A stretch of DNA of 31,895 nt, taken from positions 1-31,895 of the IMG/VR virus record IMGVR_UViG_3300028920_000722; one strand, written 5' to 3'. Position numbers and translations under genes: made by a program. A model generated the notes under the pieces. It had not been told where the DNA came from, ran no database searches, and saw only the letters and a list, made by a program, of their open reading frames with translations. Shown piece by piece: positions 1-7,661 of the stretch (positions within the stretch are counted from its first letter, which is position 1; every line of letters starts with the position of its first letter). The DNA comes from a virus.

Positions 1-489
1 TGTGTATCGTATGATGCTCCTAATAGTAGCAGCGGTTTCGCTGACATCCGCTCCATTGGCCATAACCAATTTAGCATAGATACCAACCCTCTTATTGGTA
101 ACAGTAGCAAACTTATCATACTGTAACCTCAAGGTTGTCGCTGTATTAGGGTTAAATACCGCAGCTGAGAAGTCATCAGATTTCATAGCACCAAGATAGC
201 AGCTTCCTGCAGTCATTAGGAATGTAGCCGCTGATCCTAAGAACAGCGTTCCTAATGATCCTTCGTCTGTGCTGATTGCTGGCATCTGTAATACGATCTC
301 TGTGATCTTCTTGTTCTTCGGTACATAACCAAGCAGAAGCGTATCATCACTTCCGAGAGCGGTAGTGCCGGTAGCTACCGAGTCAATCCATACCTTCTCT
401 ACAGACTTGATGTACCCATCAGAGATATAATTATCTCCACTTCCACCTGCATCATACTTTGTTACATTTGTTGCATTCAAAGTAGCCAT
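1..489 (-). CDS. decoration-like virion protein, copy 1 (stop just outside window)
   Basis: The frame is open from ATG at 489 to base 1, giving exactly 163 codons with no stop. The neighbouring paralogue is also about 163 residues and ends in the same way (IRSILKYT there, IRSIIRYT here), so the stop codon probably lies just beyond the edge. Residues 1-37 match the paralogue at 35 positions (shared VTKYDAGGSGDN and YIKSVEKVWIDS), while the rest has diverged apart from short blocks such as NTATTLRL. SD AAAGGAG sits 8 nt before the ATG. Its place directly after the major capsid gene suggests a head decoration or accessory capsid protein; I recognise no catalytic motif. The structural role is inferred from context. 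Confidence 0.75.
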   Translation of the reverse strand, partial: MATLNATNVTKYDAGGSGDNYISDGYIKSVEKVWIDSVATGTTALGSDDTLLLGYVPKNKKITEIVLQMPAISTDEGSLGTLFLGSAATFLMTAGSCYLGAMKSDDFSAAVFNPNTATTLRLQYDKFATVTNKRVGIYAKLVMANGADVSETAATIRSIIRYT

Positions 490-504
490 TTCTGTTTCTC
501 CTTT

Positions 505-519
505 CGCGCTTACTGCGCG
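505..519 (-). other. small hairpin between the two decoration-like genes
   Basis: A perfect 5-bp stem CGCGC/GCGCG with a 5-nt loop lies between the stop of one decoration-like gene and the SD of the next. No T-run follows, so it is not an intrinsic terminator. An effect on mRNA stability or relative expression is possible but unproven. Confidence 0.35.
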
Positions 520-528
520 TTGGCCCTG

Positions 529-1017
529 TTATGTGTACTTCAATATACTTCTGATAGTAGCACCTGTACCAGCCATTGTTTTGCCATCAGATTGATGTAT
601 AGAGATATACACTTTGGTAGTACTTCCTGTTGGCAGCGTTGGGTTCATATACCCTGATGCTAATCTGACAGTTGTTGCTGTAGCCGGGCCAAATGCTGTA
701 GCTGAAGGTAGCCCATCTGGCGCTAATGTGCCAAAGAATGTGCTTGTATCTACAGTAGCACCGGTGCAGCAATAACATGTTGCGGATGTCAATGCTACTC
801 CAAGTATAGGCAGATGCACTACTATATCTGTCAATCTTGCGTTCTCAGGTAATATACCAATACATATAGAGGTAGCTGATGTAAGGCCTGAAGTTCCAAG
901 CGTATAGCTGTCTATCCACACCTTCTCTACACTTTTGATATAGCCATCCGATATGATGTTGTCGCCTGAGCCACCAGCATCATATTTTGTTACATTTGTA
1001 CCATTTAGTGTTGCCAT
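529..1017 (-). CDS. decoration-like virion protein, copy 2
   Basis: A 162-residue protein if started at the second of two adjacent ATGs. The SD GGAG ends only 2 nt before the first ATG (1020) but 5 nt before the second (1017), and only the second aligns with MATLN of the paralogue downstream. The first 37 residues are almost identical to that paralogue (A/G and Y/I differences) although many codons differ synonymously. The remainder is Thr/Ser/Ala/Gly-rich and beta-prone. The gene follows the major capsid gene behind two hairpins. A capsid-surface or head-completion role is inferred from position and duplication; no enzymatic motif is visible. Confidence 0.78.
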   Translation of the reverse strand: MATLNGTNVTKYDAGGSGDNIISDGYIKSVEKVWIDSYTLGTSGLTSATSICIGILPENARLTDIVVHLPILGVALTSATCYCCTGATVDTSTFFGTLAPDGLPSATAFGPATATTVRLASGYMNPTLPTGSTTKVYISIHQSDGKTMAGTGATIRSILKYT

Positions 1018-1029
1018 CATAACTCCTTT

Positions 1030-1070
1030 ACCGCCTATAGCGGTGGTTTGTGGGGCGGCTATACCGCCCC
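1030..1070 (-). promoter_or_regulatory. twin hairpins with a shared CTATA loop after the capsid gene
   Basis: Two adjacent inverted repeats occur: GGGGCGG-CTATA-CCGCCCC (1052-1070, 7 bp perfect) and ACCGC-CTATA-GCGGT (1030-1044, 5 bp). Both place CTATA in the loop on the plus strand. They fill the gap between the major capsid stop and the SD of the next gene. No T-run follows, so processing, stability or expression control between capsid and decoration genes is more likely than termination. Confidence 0.5.
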
Positions 1071-1079
1071 TACAACCGG

Positions 1080-1928
1080 TTATCCTTCTATGATCTTCCT
1101 GATCCTATCTTCTTCAAGCCTTACTGCACCGCAATTAAGCTCATAGTAGATCTGCCAAGAGTATGATAGATCTTCTCTCTCATCAGTTCTTACTATTGGT
1201 TGCGCGCTCATTGCCATACATAAAGCATACTTCTGATACACAAGCCCTATCAGGCCTGATTGCTCAGATAGTCTTGTTGATACAATCCAATTAAAGCCTA
1301 AGAAGGTGCTTACTTCGCCCTTTACAAGCGCTCTTATTGAATTATAATCAGCTGAACCTATCTCTGTTACATCCAGCAATGAGGATAAGCTCTGTGTATC
1401 TATTACAGCATACCTATCTTCCATCTCTACATCATTATCATCTAATGCCTTCTTCCATGATAGAATGCTGGTTAGAGTGATATTAGCTGCTGATGCGAGG
1501 ATTGTGGTTGTGGTAGGTGCTGTGGTAGAGCCTGTTTCACCGCTCTTTGTGCTGGTTGATACTGCTGCTGCAATTATTACATCATCAATCTTGCGACCAA
1601 GAGATCTGGCTGCCGCAATAGTGTAAGCGCTTCTTGGATCTGATATGGATCTTAGCTCATCACCACGATCAAGTAGTCTTGCATCATGGTAATCAAGCAT
1701 AGTACCCATACGCCTTGCTAATGCTGGATCGTTGTTCGGTGTTGCTACATTTCTGCCACCCTTCGTTTCCATAGACCATTCACCGATCTGGTCTTGAAAG
1801 AAGGTCTTACCTCTTACATTTGGCTTCATATATACAGTATTAAGTAGCTTACTGTATTTCTGTTGAGCCAACTGCATGATGTTCCGGCCATACGCTTGCG
1901 CATATATTTCATTCTGTGTATCAGCCAT
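1080..1928 (-). CDS. major capsid protein
   Basis: A 282-residue protein immediately downstream of the scaffold gene, in the classic portal-scaffold-capsid order. The N-terminal part has features of small HK97-fold capsid proteins of podovirus-like phages: a long helical start (YAQAYGRNIMQLAQQKYS), a KTFFQDQIGEWSMETK segment, and an RRMGTMLDYHDARLLDRGDE segment, which I associate with the Phage_capsid_2 group. The middle carries a T/A-rich linker near residue 130-145, then a VIDTQSLSSLLDV block. The C-terminus is charged. SD AAGGGG lies 6-10 nt before ATG 1928. It would form the icosahedral shell. The family call is from memory of the pattern; the capsid role is well supported by context. Confidence 0.85.
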   Translation of the reverse strand: MADTQNEIYAQAYGRNIMQLAQQKYSKLLNTVYMKPNVRGKTFFQDQIGEWSMETKGGRNVATPNNDPALARRMGTMLDYHDARLLDRGDELRSISDPRSAYTIAAARSLGRKIDDVIIAAAVSTSTKSGETGSTTAPTTTTILASAANITLTSILSWKKALDDNDVEMEDRYAVIDTQSLSSLLDVTEIGSADYNSIRALVKGEVSTFLGFNWIVSTRLSEQSGLIGLVYQKYALCMAMSAQPIVRTDEREDLSYSWQIYYELNCGAVRLEEDRIRKIIEG

Positions 1929-2079
1929 TGCGTTTCCCCTTTCAGTTTTTGGTTAATATTCTTGCTTGTTTGACTGCCCTCTGAAAGAGGATCGCACAAG
2001 GTACTGCACGATTTGCAGGGGCTTCACAGCTTATCCTGCCCTACTAAATACTGCTACCGGGTAAGGGCCTATGCTTGTC
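1929..2079 (-). other. 151-bp capsid-scaffold intergenic spacer
   Basis: This is the longest gap within the virion operon. It contains a 5-bp hairpin CCTCT-GAA-AGAGG (1978-1990) and ends with the SD of the capsid gene. I find no convincing ORF, sigma-70 promoter or T-run. It could insulate the scaffold from capsid expression through mRNA processing, but nothing in the sequence proves that. Confidence 0.4.
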
Positions 2080-3027
2080 TTATCCGGATCTTTTCATACT
2101 TATTGCTGTCAATCTATTCACATGCTCTACTGCTGCTAAGTGTTCTTTCTCAGTAGCTTTAGGATTATTGTATGGATGATTAGGATCTGATTGTATCTTT
2201 GCTATCTCATCCGCAGCTTCCTCAGCATTAAGAGCATGACGCTTATATTGGAAATCGCCTACTTTGTTTTCAGCAAACTGTGTTCCTATCTTAGCCAAGA
2301 ACTTCTGGCCTGCTGGATCTTTGCTCAGGGCTGCTGTTATGAAATCAGCCATATCCTGATCATCAGCAAACTTAGCCACTACCATCTCACCAAGCTCTAT
2401 ATTGGCTGCATAGGTATCACCCCATTCAGATCTGAGCTTATTAGCGCGCTCTGCCATATCAGCCTTGACTTTGTTTACCTGATCCTGATAGGTCTTACCC
2501 ATCATATCTGTATATGTTTTCCATAGGCCATTAGCCTGATCTGGCGTAAGGTTGTTCTCTTTGGCTATCTCTGCGAACTTGCCCTTGTCAAAGGTAATGC
2601 TGCTTAGATCCTCTGGCAATGTAACCTCAGATAGATTATATCCATCTGCTGTTTCAGGTACGCCCATAGCCTTATTAAACCTTGCTATACCTTCAGTATC
2701 ATCAGGGCCTTTAGGTAAAGGCACTTTCTCATGGCCTAATAGTTTCTCTAAGTTTAGATGGCTTTTAACTATCTTCTCTAAGCCCTCTGGTGTATCTTCA
2801 AAGCCTTGTACTAATGGTGATTTAGCAATATCTTCCGGTAAGCCTGACTTCCAGCCTGTTGGTTTAGCCGGCTCTGGTGCTGGTGCTGGTGCTGTTTCCG
2901 GCTTTGATTGTATATCCTCTGGTGCGCCATCTCCTGTTAGATCTCCTGCATCATCTGCAAAACTCATACCAAGCCTGGGCATAAGCTGTCCAAATAATGG
3001 ACTTATGTTATCCAGTATTCCAAACAT
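2080..3027 (-). CDS. capsid scaffolding / assembly protein
   Basis: A 315-residue acidic, largely helical protein between portal and capsid genes. Residues about 25-55 form a Pro/Ala-rich low-complexity linker (ETAPAPAPEPAKPTG). The segment from about 95 to 245 carries the pattern typical of podovirus scaffold proteins: a VPETADGYNLSEV-type segment, a Lys/Gln-rich coiled helix, LRSEWGDTYAANIELGE, and a final KIG element. The C-terminus is charged and helical, as scaffolds need for capsid contact. A strong SD (AAGGAG) precedes ATG 3027. It would guide procapsid assembly and then leave the shell. The family is assigned from composition, motif style and gene order. Confidence 0.82.
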   Translation of the reverse strand: MFGILDNISPLFGQLMPRLGMSFADDAGDLTGDGAPEDIQSKPETAPAPAPEPAKPTGWKSGLPEDIAKSPLVQGFEDTPEGLEKIVKSHLNLEKLLGHEKVPLPKGPDDTEGIARFNKAMGVPETADGYNLSEVTLPEDLSSITFDKGKFAEIAKENNLTPDQANGLWKTYTDMMGKTYQDQVNKVKADMAERANKLRSEWGDTYAANIELGEMVVAKFADDQDMADFITAALSKDPAGQKFLAKIGTQFAENKVGDFQYKRHALNAEEAADEIAKIQSDPNHPYNNPKATEKEHLAAVEHVNRLTAISMKRSG

Positions 3028-3285
3028 TTAAGACTCCTTTTGTTTTGCCATTGCGACTATATGCTCTGGCTCATGGTTTAGGAAGGTCTTGATGGTAGCT
3101 ACTACCTCACGCCTTCCTGCATTTATTAAGATCCTATCTTTACTCTGAGGATCAAAGATACTCTCGTACCAGCCACAGGCCTGCTCAAGAAACTTCAGGG
3201 TTTCCTCGCCTGATGGGCCACCGAAAGTAGATTTTATATGTCCTTGTAATGACTTTACCTGTCTTATATCAGTTAAGTTTATCAT
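3028..3285 (-). CDS. Bbp19-like small virion-operon protein
   Basis: 85 residues, overlapping the portal stop by ATGA and ending directly at the SD of the scaffold gene. The pattern FGGPSGEETLKFLEQACG, then a short spacer, then INAGRREVVATIKTFL, resembles the Bbp19-type proteins found next to podovirus portal genes, where a GR-x-V helix is conserved. No catalytic motif is seen. Context points to a head-assembly or ejection accessory role; the precise function in that family is not known to me. The similarity is recalled, not computed. Confidence 0.65.
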   Translation of the reverse strand: MINLTDIRQVKSLQGHIKSTFGGPSGEETLKFLEQACGWYESIFDPQSKDRILINAGRREVVATIKTFLNHEPEHIVAMAKQKES

Positions 3286-4970
3286 TGTGCAAACCTCGCC
3301 TTGCTCTTAGTAGCAGCCTCAGCAAGATCCTTCTCACCAGCTGCTACATCTTTAGCCACCTTAGCGCTACTCTCCATTATCTGTGCTTGCTGGGCCTGAG
3401 CAGCTGCTTCAGCCCTTGCTTCTCTTATATCAGATACTTCCTGATCATCACGCAATACCTTAACAGGCGCGCCAAGTATATCCCATGCTTCATCTATGGC
3501 TGTATCAGGATTTACCTTATCAAGGGCCTCTGGTGTAAACTGTGCCATCTGGCCTACTAAGCTAAGGCCATTCATTAGGCTTGATAGCTCACTTCTCTTT
3601 TGTGCCTGTGCAAGCTGAGATACAAAGTCTATATCAAAGGTAGGATTGGTTATTAAAGCATCAGGTACAGGTGGTAGCTTGCCCCTGCGCTCTAATATGC
3701 CTATTGTCCTTATGATAATAGGATTAAGTACAGCTCCCATGTATCTGCCTACAGCCGGGCCAAGCATAGCCATCTTCTCATTGATGCGCTCTTGTACCTC
3801 TGGGTTTTGCATCTGCTTAGTTATGTTCTCAAAGGTAAGGAATATATCATTGTATAATAAACTCTTTATCTGCTGCGTATAATACTCAACAGCGCTCATA
3901 CCTACCTTTGGATCACCAAAGTTAGCAAAGCTAAATATATCCTTAGCGCTGTCCATAACATTCTTCTTGTAATAGTTTAAGGCTCTGGGGTTAGAATTAA
4001 ATGGCATTATAAAAGCATTGTGAGGTAGCGCTATTGGCGGATCAGTCTGCTTCATCATGGCCCTTAGATTAGTCTTGGCTATGGCATTTAAGAGCCTTGC
4101 AAATGGTAGAGCCTTCATGGCAGGTGAAAAGCCCCATGGAATGAATGGGCGCTTGTCAAATCTATGTGTCATGGCCGGCATTTCAAAGTAGCCGCCTTCT
4201 TCCATTATCTTCTCATTCTCAACATCTATCCATGTAGCCTCAATAGGCATGTTGGATTTATCTGTCTTGGTAACATCTCTGGCTTCTCTGTGTGCTATGT
4301 AGAGTAGAAACTTATGCTTCTTGTTCTGATCTTGGCCTGATAGCTCCTCACGCTGTACCTGAGTAAGGGCATCTTCGCCCCATCTGCTTGCAGCCTGAAA
4401 TGCAGTATATTCAAACTCTATGTAATATGCTACTACACGCCCTCTGGCATCATCTACGATACATACCTGAGTAAGCGGCAATGAGTAGAAGCGCACTACA
4501 TCTTGAAGATCATCTTCTTCTAAGAGTACGCTTGTGCCATATACGCCTGATGATTTATAGTTAGGGAATGATTGCTCATAGAAGTTGCTGGTATTAAGCG
4601 TATGATATACCTCATCAGCTACATCATCCAAGAAGTCAGTTACTTCCTTGTTGTCCACTAAGCGCGGATCTTTGCTTCTTAGCCTGAACCATTTGGCTGT
4701 AGGCGGGGTAAGATAGTTCATAAAGCCTGATGCAAGTATATCAGGTGCTTCTAATGTGGTAGAGTCATAAAGCTTATTAGTATCAAGCTCAGTACCGGGA
4801 TAGTATGCCTTCTGTGAGTCCGGGCTTTCAATGTAGAAATACTCATGCAGGTCTTGCCAATAGCTTGCAAAGTTCTCTCTCTGGCCCAACAGTTCCTTAA
4901 ACCTGCGGATCTTATCCTTTGCCCTCTCAGGCTGTATCTTAGGCGGCTTTACCTTTTCAGTTATCTGCAT
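3282..4970 (-). CDS. portal protein (head-to-tail connector)
   Basis: 562 residues, the usual size of T7-type head-to-tail connecting proteins. The N-terminal half carries the family hallmarks: a helical start, YFYIESPDSQ, then LYDSTTLEAPDILASGFMNY followed by LTPPTAKWFRLR. The centre contains FYSLPLTQVCI and the YIEFEYTAFQAA region, and later RPFIPWGFSPA and LRAMMKQTDPPIALP. The last ~70 residues are an Ala/Gln/Lys-rich coiled coil. It forms the dodecameric ring at the packaging vertex through which DNA enters and leaves. It is coupled to genes on both sides (TAATG with the acetyltransferase, ATGA with the Bbp19-like gene). SD GGGAG precedes ATG 4970. Confidence 0.92.
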   Translation of the reverse strand: MQITEKVKPPKIQPERAKDKIRRFKELLGQRENFASYWQDLHEYFYIESPDSQKAYYPGTELDTNKLYDSTTLEAPDILASGFMNYLTPPTAKWFRLRSKDPRLVDNKEVTDFLDDVADEVYHTLNTSNFYEQSFPNYKSSGVYGTSVLLEEDDLQDVVRFYSLPLTQVCIVDDARGRVVAYYIEFEYTAFQAASRWGEDALTQVQREELSGQDQNKKHKFLLYIAHREARDVTKTDKSNMPIEATWIDVENEKIMEEGGYFEMPAMTHRFDKRPFIPWGFSPAMKALPFARLLNAIAKTNLRAMMKQTDPPIALPHNAFIMPFNSNPRALNYYKKNVMDSAKDIFSFANFGDPKVGMSAVEYYTQQIKSLLYNDIFLTFENITKQMQNPEVQERINEKMAMLGPAVGRYMGAVLNPIIIRTIGILERRGKLPPVPDALITNPTFDIDFVSQLAQAQKRSELSSLMNGLSLVGQMAQFTPEALDKVNPDTAIDEAWDILGAPVKVLRDDQEVSDIREARAEAAAQAQQAQIMESSAKVAKDVAAGEKDLAEAATKSKARFAQ

Positions 4971-5404
4971 TATAATCTCCCTATGAAATGAGTTTCCATT
5001 GTTACAAAGCCCATCTTGTTATATAGATCAAAGAGCTTCTCTGTCTTTGAATTGTGCATACATACCATTATAATTGCCTTAAACCCTTCACTCTTTAGTA
5101 TCTGCCTTGCCTTCTTCAGCAGGCTCACTCCATACTTGCGGTGATCAGGCATTACATACCATATTACCTCATGCCATATAGGATCATCACTCAGCGGAGT
5201 CTTTGTCTTTTTGCCTGCTAATAAGCCCTCACAGCGGCCATTTATTACCAGCATGAAGGCCTGATCCTTTAGTTCATCTATTGTCTTTGAAAGAGCTTCT
5301 GTGTCAAAACTTAACCCATATCCTGCAAGCGACTCATCCTGAAATGACTGCACTATGCGCCTGATGTCATCCTTGTACTTATCAGAATAGCGCTCAACAA
5401 TCAT
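4970..5404 (-). CDS. GNAT-family N-acetyltransferase-like protein
   Basis: 144 residues with a GNAT outline: an N-terminal helix pair, a beta strand FMLVINGRCEGLLAGK, the WHEVIWYVMPDHRKYGVSLL segment corresponding to the acetyl-CoA motif A region (R/K-x-x-G-x-x-L), and a C-terminal FDLYNKMGF. Such single-domain GNAT proteins are common in podovirus head operons, between portal and internal protein genes. It may acetylate a virion or host protein; the acceptor is unknown. It overlaps its neighbours by 4 nt upstream and 1 nt downstream, so it is translated with the virion genes. Motif A is recognisable but not the full canonical QxxGxG/A form. Confidence 0.75.
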   Translation of the reverse strand: MIVERYSDKYKDDIRRIVQSFQDESLAGYGLSFDTEALSKTIDELKDQAFMLVINGRCEGLLAGKKTKTPLSDDPIWHEVIWYVMPDHRKYGVSLLKKARQILKSEGFKAIIMVCMHNSKTEKLFDLYNKMGFVTMETHFIGRL

Positions 5405-5733
5405 AACCCCAACAATGATTTGCGTGCTATATCAGCCTGTCCGCCAACGCCAAGAGGATCTGTTCTTACTGATTGTGATCTGGAAGCTGCTGTTCTACGC
5501 CTCTTAATGCCCTCTTTAGCCTTAGCTGCTGCTATCTCAGGAGCTTGTGCTAATGCTGCTGCTCTATCAGCATCTGCCTGAGCTGCTTGTTTCTGCGCCT
5601 TAGCTGCATCCTTAGCTGCTGAGGCCTGAGATTTGCTCGCTACATATTGCCTGTTAGCACCATAAACTGCACTACCACCTAATATGCCAGCTCCTATGGT
5701 TAATAATGTTGCAGCTGTTGTTGATAATGCCAT
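5401..5733 (-). CDS. small internal virion / ejection-type protein
   Basis: 110 residues. A hydrophobic Gly/Ala-rich segment at residues 9-27 (LLTIGAGILGGSAVYGA) could insert in a membrane. It is followed by an Ala/Gln/Lys coiled coil, a basic KRRRTAASRSQ patch, and the tail TDPLGVGGQADIARKSLLGL. The closing pattern (LGV...KSLLG) recurs in small podovirus proteins encoded beside terminase and portal genes and often described as internal or tail proteins. SD AAGGAG precedes ATG 5733, and the stop overlaps the acetyltransferase start (ATGA). The role is inferred from context and composition. Confidence 0.62.
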   Translation of the reverse strand: MALSTTAATLLTIGAGILGGSAVYGANRQYVASKSQASAAKDAAKAQKQAAQADADRAAALAQAPEIAAAKAKEGIKRRRTAASRSQSVRTDPLGVGGQADIARKSLLGL

Positions 5734-5743
5734 ATCCTTCTCC

Positions 5744-7087
5744 TTATCTTATGCCGGCTGTAGCAAATAGATTGTCCTCTTTGCTGTATGCCGGCTGTAT
5801 TGTTTGGAATTGCTCCATTTGTTGATAGTTTATCTCACCTATCATACTTACTGCCATAATAAGCGCATCAGCTAAGTTAGGTGATTTAATGCCATCCTTG
5901 CGCATCTTCTCTTTGGATATTAGTCTTTTGCGCTGATAATGGTCATACTCATATCTTAGAGTACATAGCTCCCGGATAGTTTCCTCATCTGTTATTACAA
6001 TATGGCCTGCTGTTACCATCTCTTTTAGCTTATAAACATTGGCTGTTCTGGGATTGGCATACTCTTTATTATCACGATAGTTGATCTGTGGGTTTCTAAA
6101 GCCTTCAAACATAACTAAGCCTCTGCCCTTATTGAGTGTATCTAATGGCCCAGCGCCAATGCCATCCTCATCTATCTTAGCCTTATTAACATTCTGTGCA
6201 TTAGTTGTGGATAATATCCTGCCTGTGGTATAGTTTAAATCCATGTGATCCCATTGATCAGCAAATATCATCTCCCAATGTAATGCTCCCATCTGCTGTA
6301 CTATTACAGCTGCGCATCTATCATCACCATATCTGGCTATATCAAAGCCTGCTAAGCGTAGCCCATAGTTTTCTCTTAGCGTATGCTTATGCTTGTATGT
6401 ATCTTTAAGCTCCCGGTAAGTAAATACACAATCCTCTAATTGCAGCAATGGCTCACCTTGCCATATATGCAGGTAATCCTTCATACTCTTGGCCTTACAC
6501 TCAGCAGCTTCATTCTTTAGTGCATCAGTACAGAATGGGTTCTCATCATAGTTTATGTGGATATGCAGGCAATCCTTGCGTCCCACTAAGAACTCAAACA
6601 CAGGATCATGCTCTAAGTGTCTGTTCATGGTAAAGTATATCTTGGCTTTCTGTTTTCTTATGGTAGGAATAAGCACATCTAAGGTCTGCTTAGTTATTGC
6701 TTGAGCTTCATCTATCCATAGTACATCAACACCTTCCATACCCTGGATATTAAATACTCCCTGCTCCCGGAAGCCCCTAAAGTTTATTGTGCTGCCTGTT
6801 ACCTTATGCACTATCTTAGTACTGAATACATCAAATGCTAAGTTGTGTGTCCTGATTAGATCTACAAGGAGTGAGTAAACGCTCTCATTGATACTGTTCT
6901 GTGTTTCTCTACCGCATACCATTCTAAGATGCTTCTGCTCTGCTAAATACAAAAAGAGCCGGGCTACTGCCTGACTCTTTCCACCACCTCTACCACCTTC
7001 TGCTAAGAAATATCTGTACTCATTTATCTTGAGTATCAATGCCATTAGTTTTTCAGGCACAGATAATATCTTAGGTAGTTGTATCAT
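5744..7087 (-). CDS. terL: terminase large subunit
   Basis: 447 residues, normal for a TerL. The packaging ATPase domain has a Walker A GGRGGGKS at about residues 31-38 and Walker B VDVLWIDEA at about 120-128, with a coupling segment around IYFTMNR. The C-terminal RNase-H-like nuclease shows AGFDIARYGDD (first acidic site), AKIDEDGIGAG (second) and SPNLADALIMA (third, D near the end). The order and motif style fit the Terminase_3/PBSX-type group. It cuts concatemeric DNA and pumps it through the portal. The start is ATG 7087, with SD AAAGGA 9 nt upstream, overlapping the small-subunit candidate by 17 nt. Confidence 0.95.
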   Translation of the reverse strand: MIQLPKILSVPEKLMALILKINEYRYFLAEGGRGGGKSQAVARLFLYLAEQKHLRMVCGRETQNSINESVYSLLVDLIRTHNLAFDVFSTKIVHKVTGSTINFRGFREQGVFNIQGMEGVDVLWIDEAQAITKQTLDVLIPTIRKQKAKIYFTMNRHLEHDPVFEFLVGRKDCLHIHINYDENPFCTDALKNEAAECKAKSMKDYLHIWQGEPLLQLEDCVFTYRELKDTYKHKHTLRENYGLRLAGFDIARYGDDRCAAVIVQQMGALHWEMIFADQWDHMDLNYTTGRILSTTNAQNVNKAKIDEDGIGAGPLDTLNKGRGLVMFEGFRNPQINYRDNKEYANPRTANVYKLKEMVTAGHIVITDEETIRELCTLRYEYDHYQRKRLISKEKMRKDGIKSPNLADALIMAVSMIGEINYQQMEQFQTIQPAYSKEDNLFATAGIR

Positions 7088-7355
7088 GCATACGATCCTT
7101 TATTGGTTGTGGTATATCCTCACCAAGATCTAATTCCAATGGCTTATGCTCAACAGTAATCATAGTCATCTTGGTATATTTTATCTCACCTTCTACTACT
7201 TGAGGAATATCCTTCTTAGTTAATTCTAAAGCAATCTTTATCTTATTGCCCTGACTAAACTTATGAAAGTTATCATCAAGGTATTTCCAGCACTTCTGTA
7301 TAAACAGACTCTTAATTGCTTTGTCATTCATACATTGCTTCTTAGCGATATTCAT
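7071..7355 (-). CDS. terminase small subunit candidate
   Basis: 94 residues directly upstream of, and overlapping, the large terminase gene, which is the usual place for the DNA-recognition subunit. The middle segment KIKIALELTKKDIPQVVEGE resembles the helical stretch K-x-x-LALEL-x-x-K-x-x-P seen in short phage proteins annotated as small terminases. A full helix-turn-helix domain is not obvious, so it may be a reduced TerS or a TerL-associated factor. The start ATG 7355 has SD GGAG 10 nt upstream; an internal ATG at codon 9 is an alternative. Confidence 0.5.
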   Translation of the reverse strand: MNIAKKQCMNDKAIKSLFIQKCWKYLDDNFHKFSQGNKIKIALELTKKDIPQVVEGEIKYTKMTMITVEHKPLELDLGEDIPQPIKDRMHDTTT

Positions 7356-7524
7356 CTTCTTGTATCTCCAGTTTTAGAGGCTTGTATAAGAATGTATGTA
7401 TTTTGTTTATATCTACCTCATTATCTTCTGTTAAGTTTATATCAAAAATAAGCCGCACACTTTTATCCATGCTTGCTAATGCTTTAATGTTTGCACTCTT
7501 TAGTTCAACCTGCTTAATCTGCAT
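7342..7524 (-). CDS. unknown 60-residue protein, first gene of virion operon
   Basis: A short protein beginning MQIKQVELKSANIKAL at ATG 7524, chosen because SD AGGAG stands 4 nt upstream. An upstream in-frame ATG would start inside the terminator hairpin. Composition is mixed alpha/beta with an acidic C-terminus; I do not recognise a family. It is the first gene behind promoter P1 and its attenuator-like terminator and overlaps the small-terminase candidate by 14 nt. It could be a packaging accessory protein. Confidence 0.6.
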   Translation of the reverse strand: MQIKQVELKSANIKALASMDKSVRLIFDINLTEDNEVDINKIHTFLYKPLKLEIQEDEYR

Positions 7525-7535
7525 CTTGCTCCTAT

Positions 7536-7571
7536 AAAAGAAAACGAGTAAGGCGGTGTACACCTCACTCG
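7536..7571 (-). terminator. intrinsic terminator in the P1 leader
   Basis: Read on the minus strand, 7571-7545 folds into an 11-bp stem (CGAGTGAGGTG / CGCCTTACTCG, two G-T wobbles) with loop TACAC, followed at once by TTTTCTTTT (7544-7536). This is a textbook Rho-independent terminator. It ends transcripts from the upstream small-gene region. It also lies only about 36 nt downstream of the predicted P1 start and just ahead of the SD of the virion operon, so virion transcription must read through it. Confidence 0.78.
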
Positions 7572-7586
7572 CTTATAAAAAGTATA

Positions 7587-7608
7587 TAGATAGGGAGCTA
7601 CCCTTCTA
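7587..7608 (-). promoter_or_regulatory. 5'-terminal leader hairpin of P1 transcript
   Basis: TAGA-AGGG / CCCT-(A)-TCTA forms an 8-bp stem with a single bulged A and loop TAGCT. It begins at the predicted transcription start of P1. A 5'-terminal hairpin can stabilise mRNA or, next to a terminator, act as a cis antitermination element. The pairing is visible; the role is inferred. Confidence 0.45.
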
Positions 7609-7613
7609 CCTTA

Positions 7614-7642
7614 AACATACACTATATATAGTATATTGTCAA
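7614..7642 (-). promoter_or_regulatory. sigma-70 promoter P1 with overlapping palindrome
   Basis: Perfect -35 TTGACA (7642-7637), 17-bp spacer, and -10 TATGTT (7619-7614). An A-rich block (GAAAAAATATC) lies directly upstream of the -35. The spacer contains the palindrome ACTATATATAGT (7621-7632), well placed to be a repressor operator. It points into the virion operon through the leader hairpin and terminator. The upstream block plus -35 recurs almost unchanged at P2. Confidence 0.7.
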
Positions 7643-7661
7643 GATATTTTTTCTATATAAG

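Noticed and set aside
2191-3031. Plus-strand open frames opposite the scaffold gene
   Set aside because: Shadows of a well-supported minus-strand gene; composition is not protein-like and no plus-strand signals are seen.
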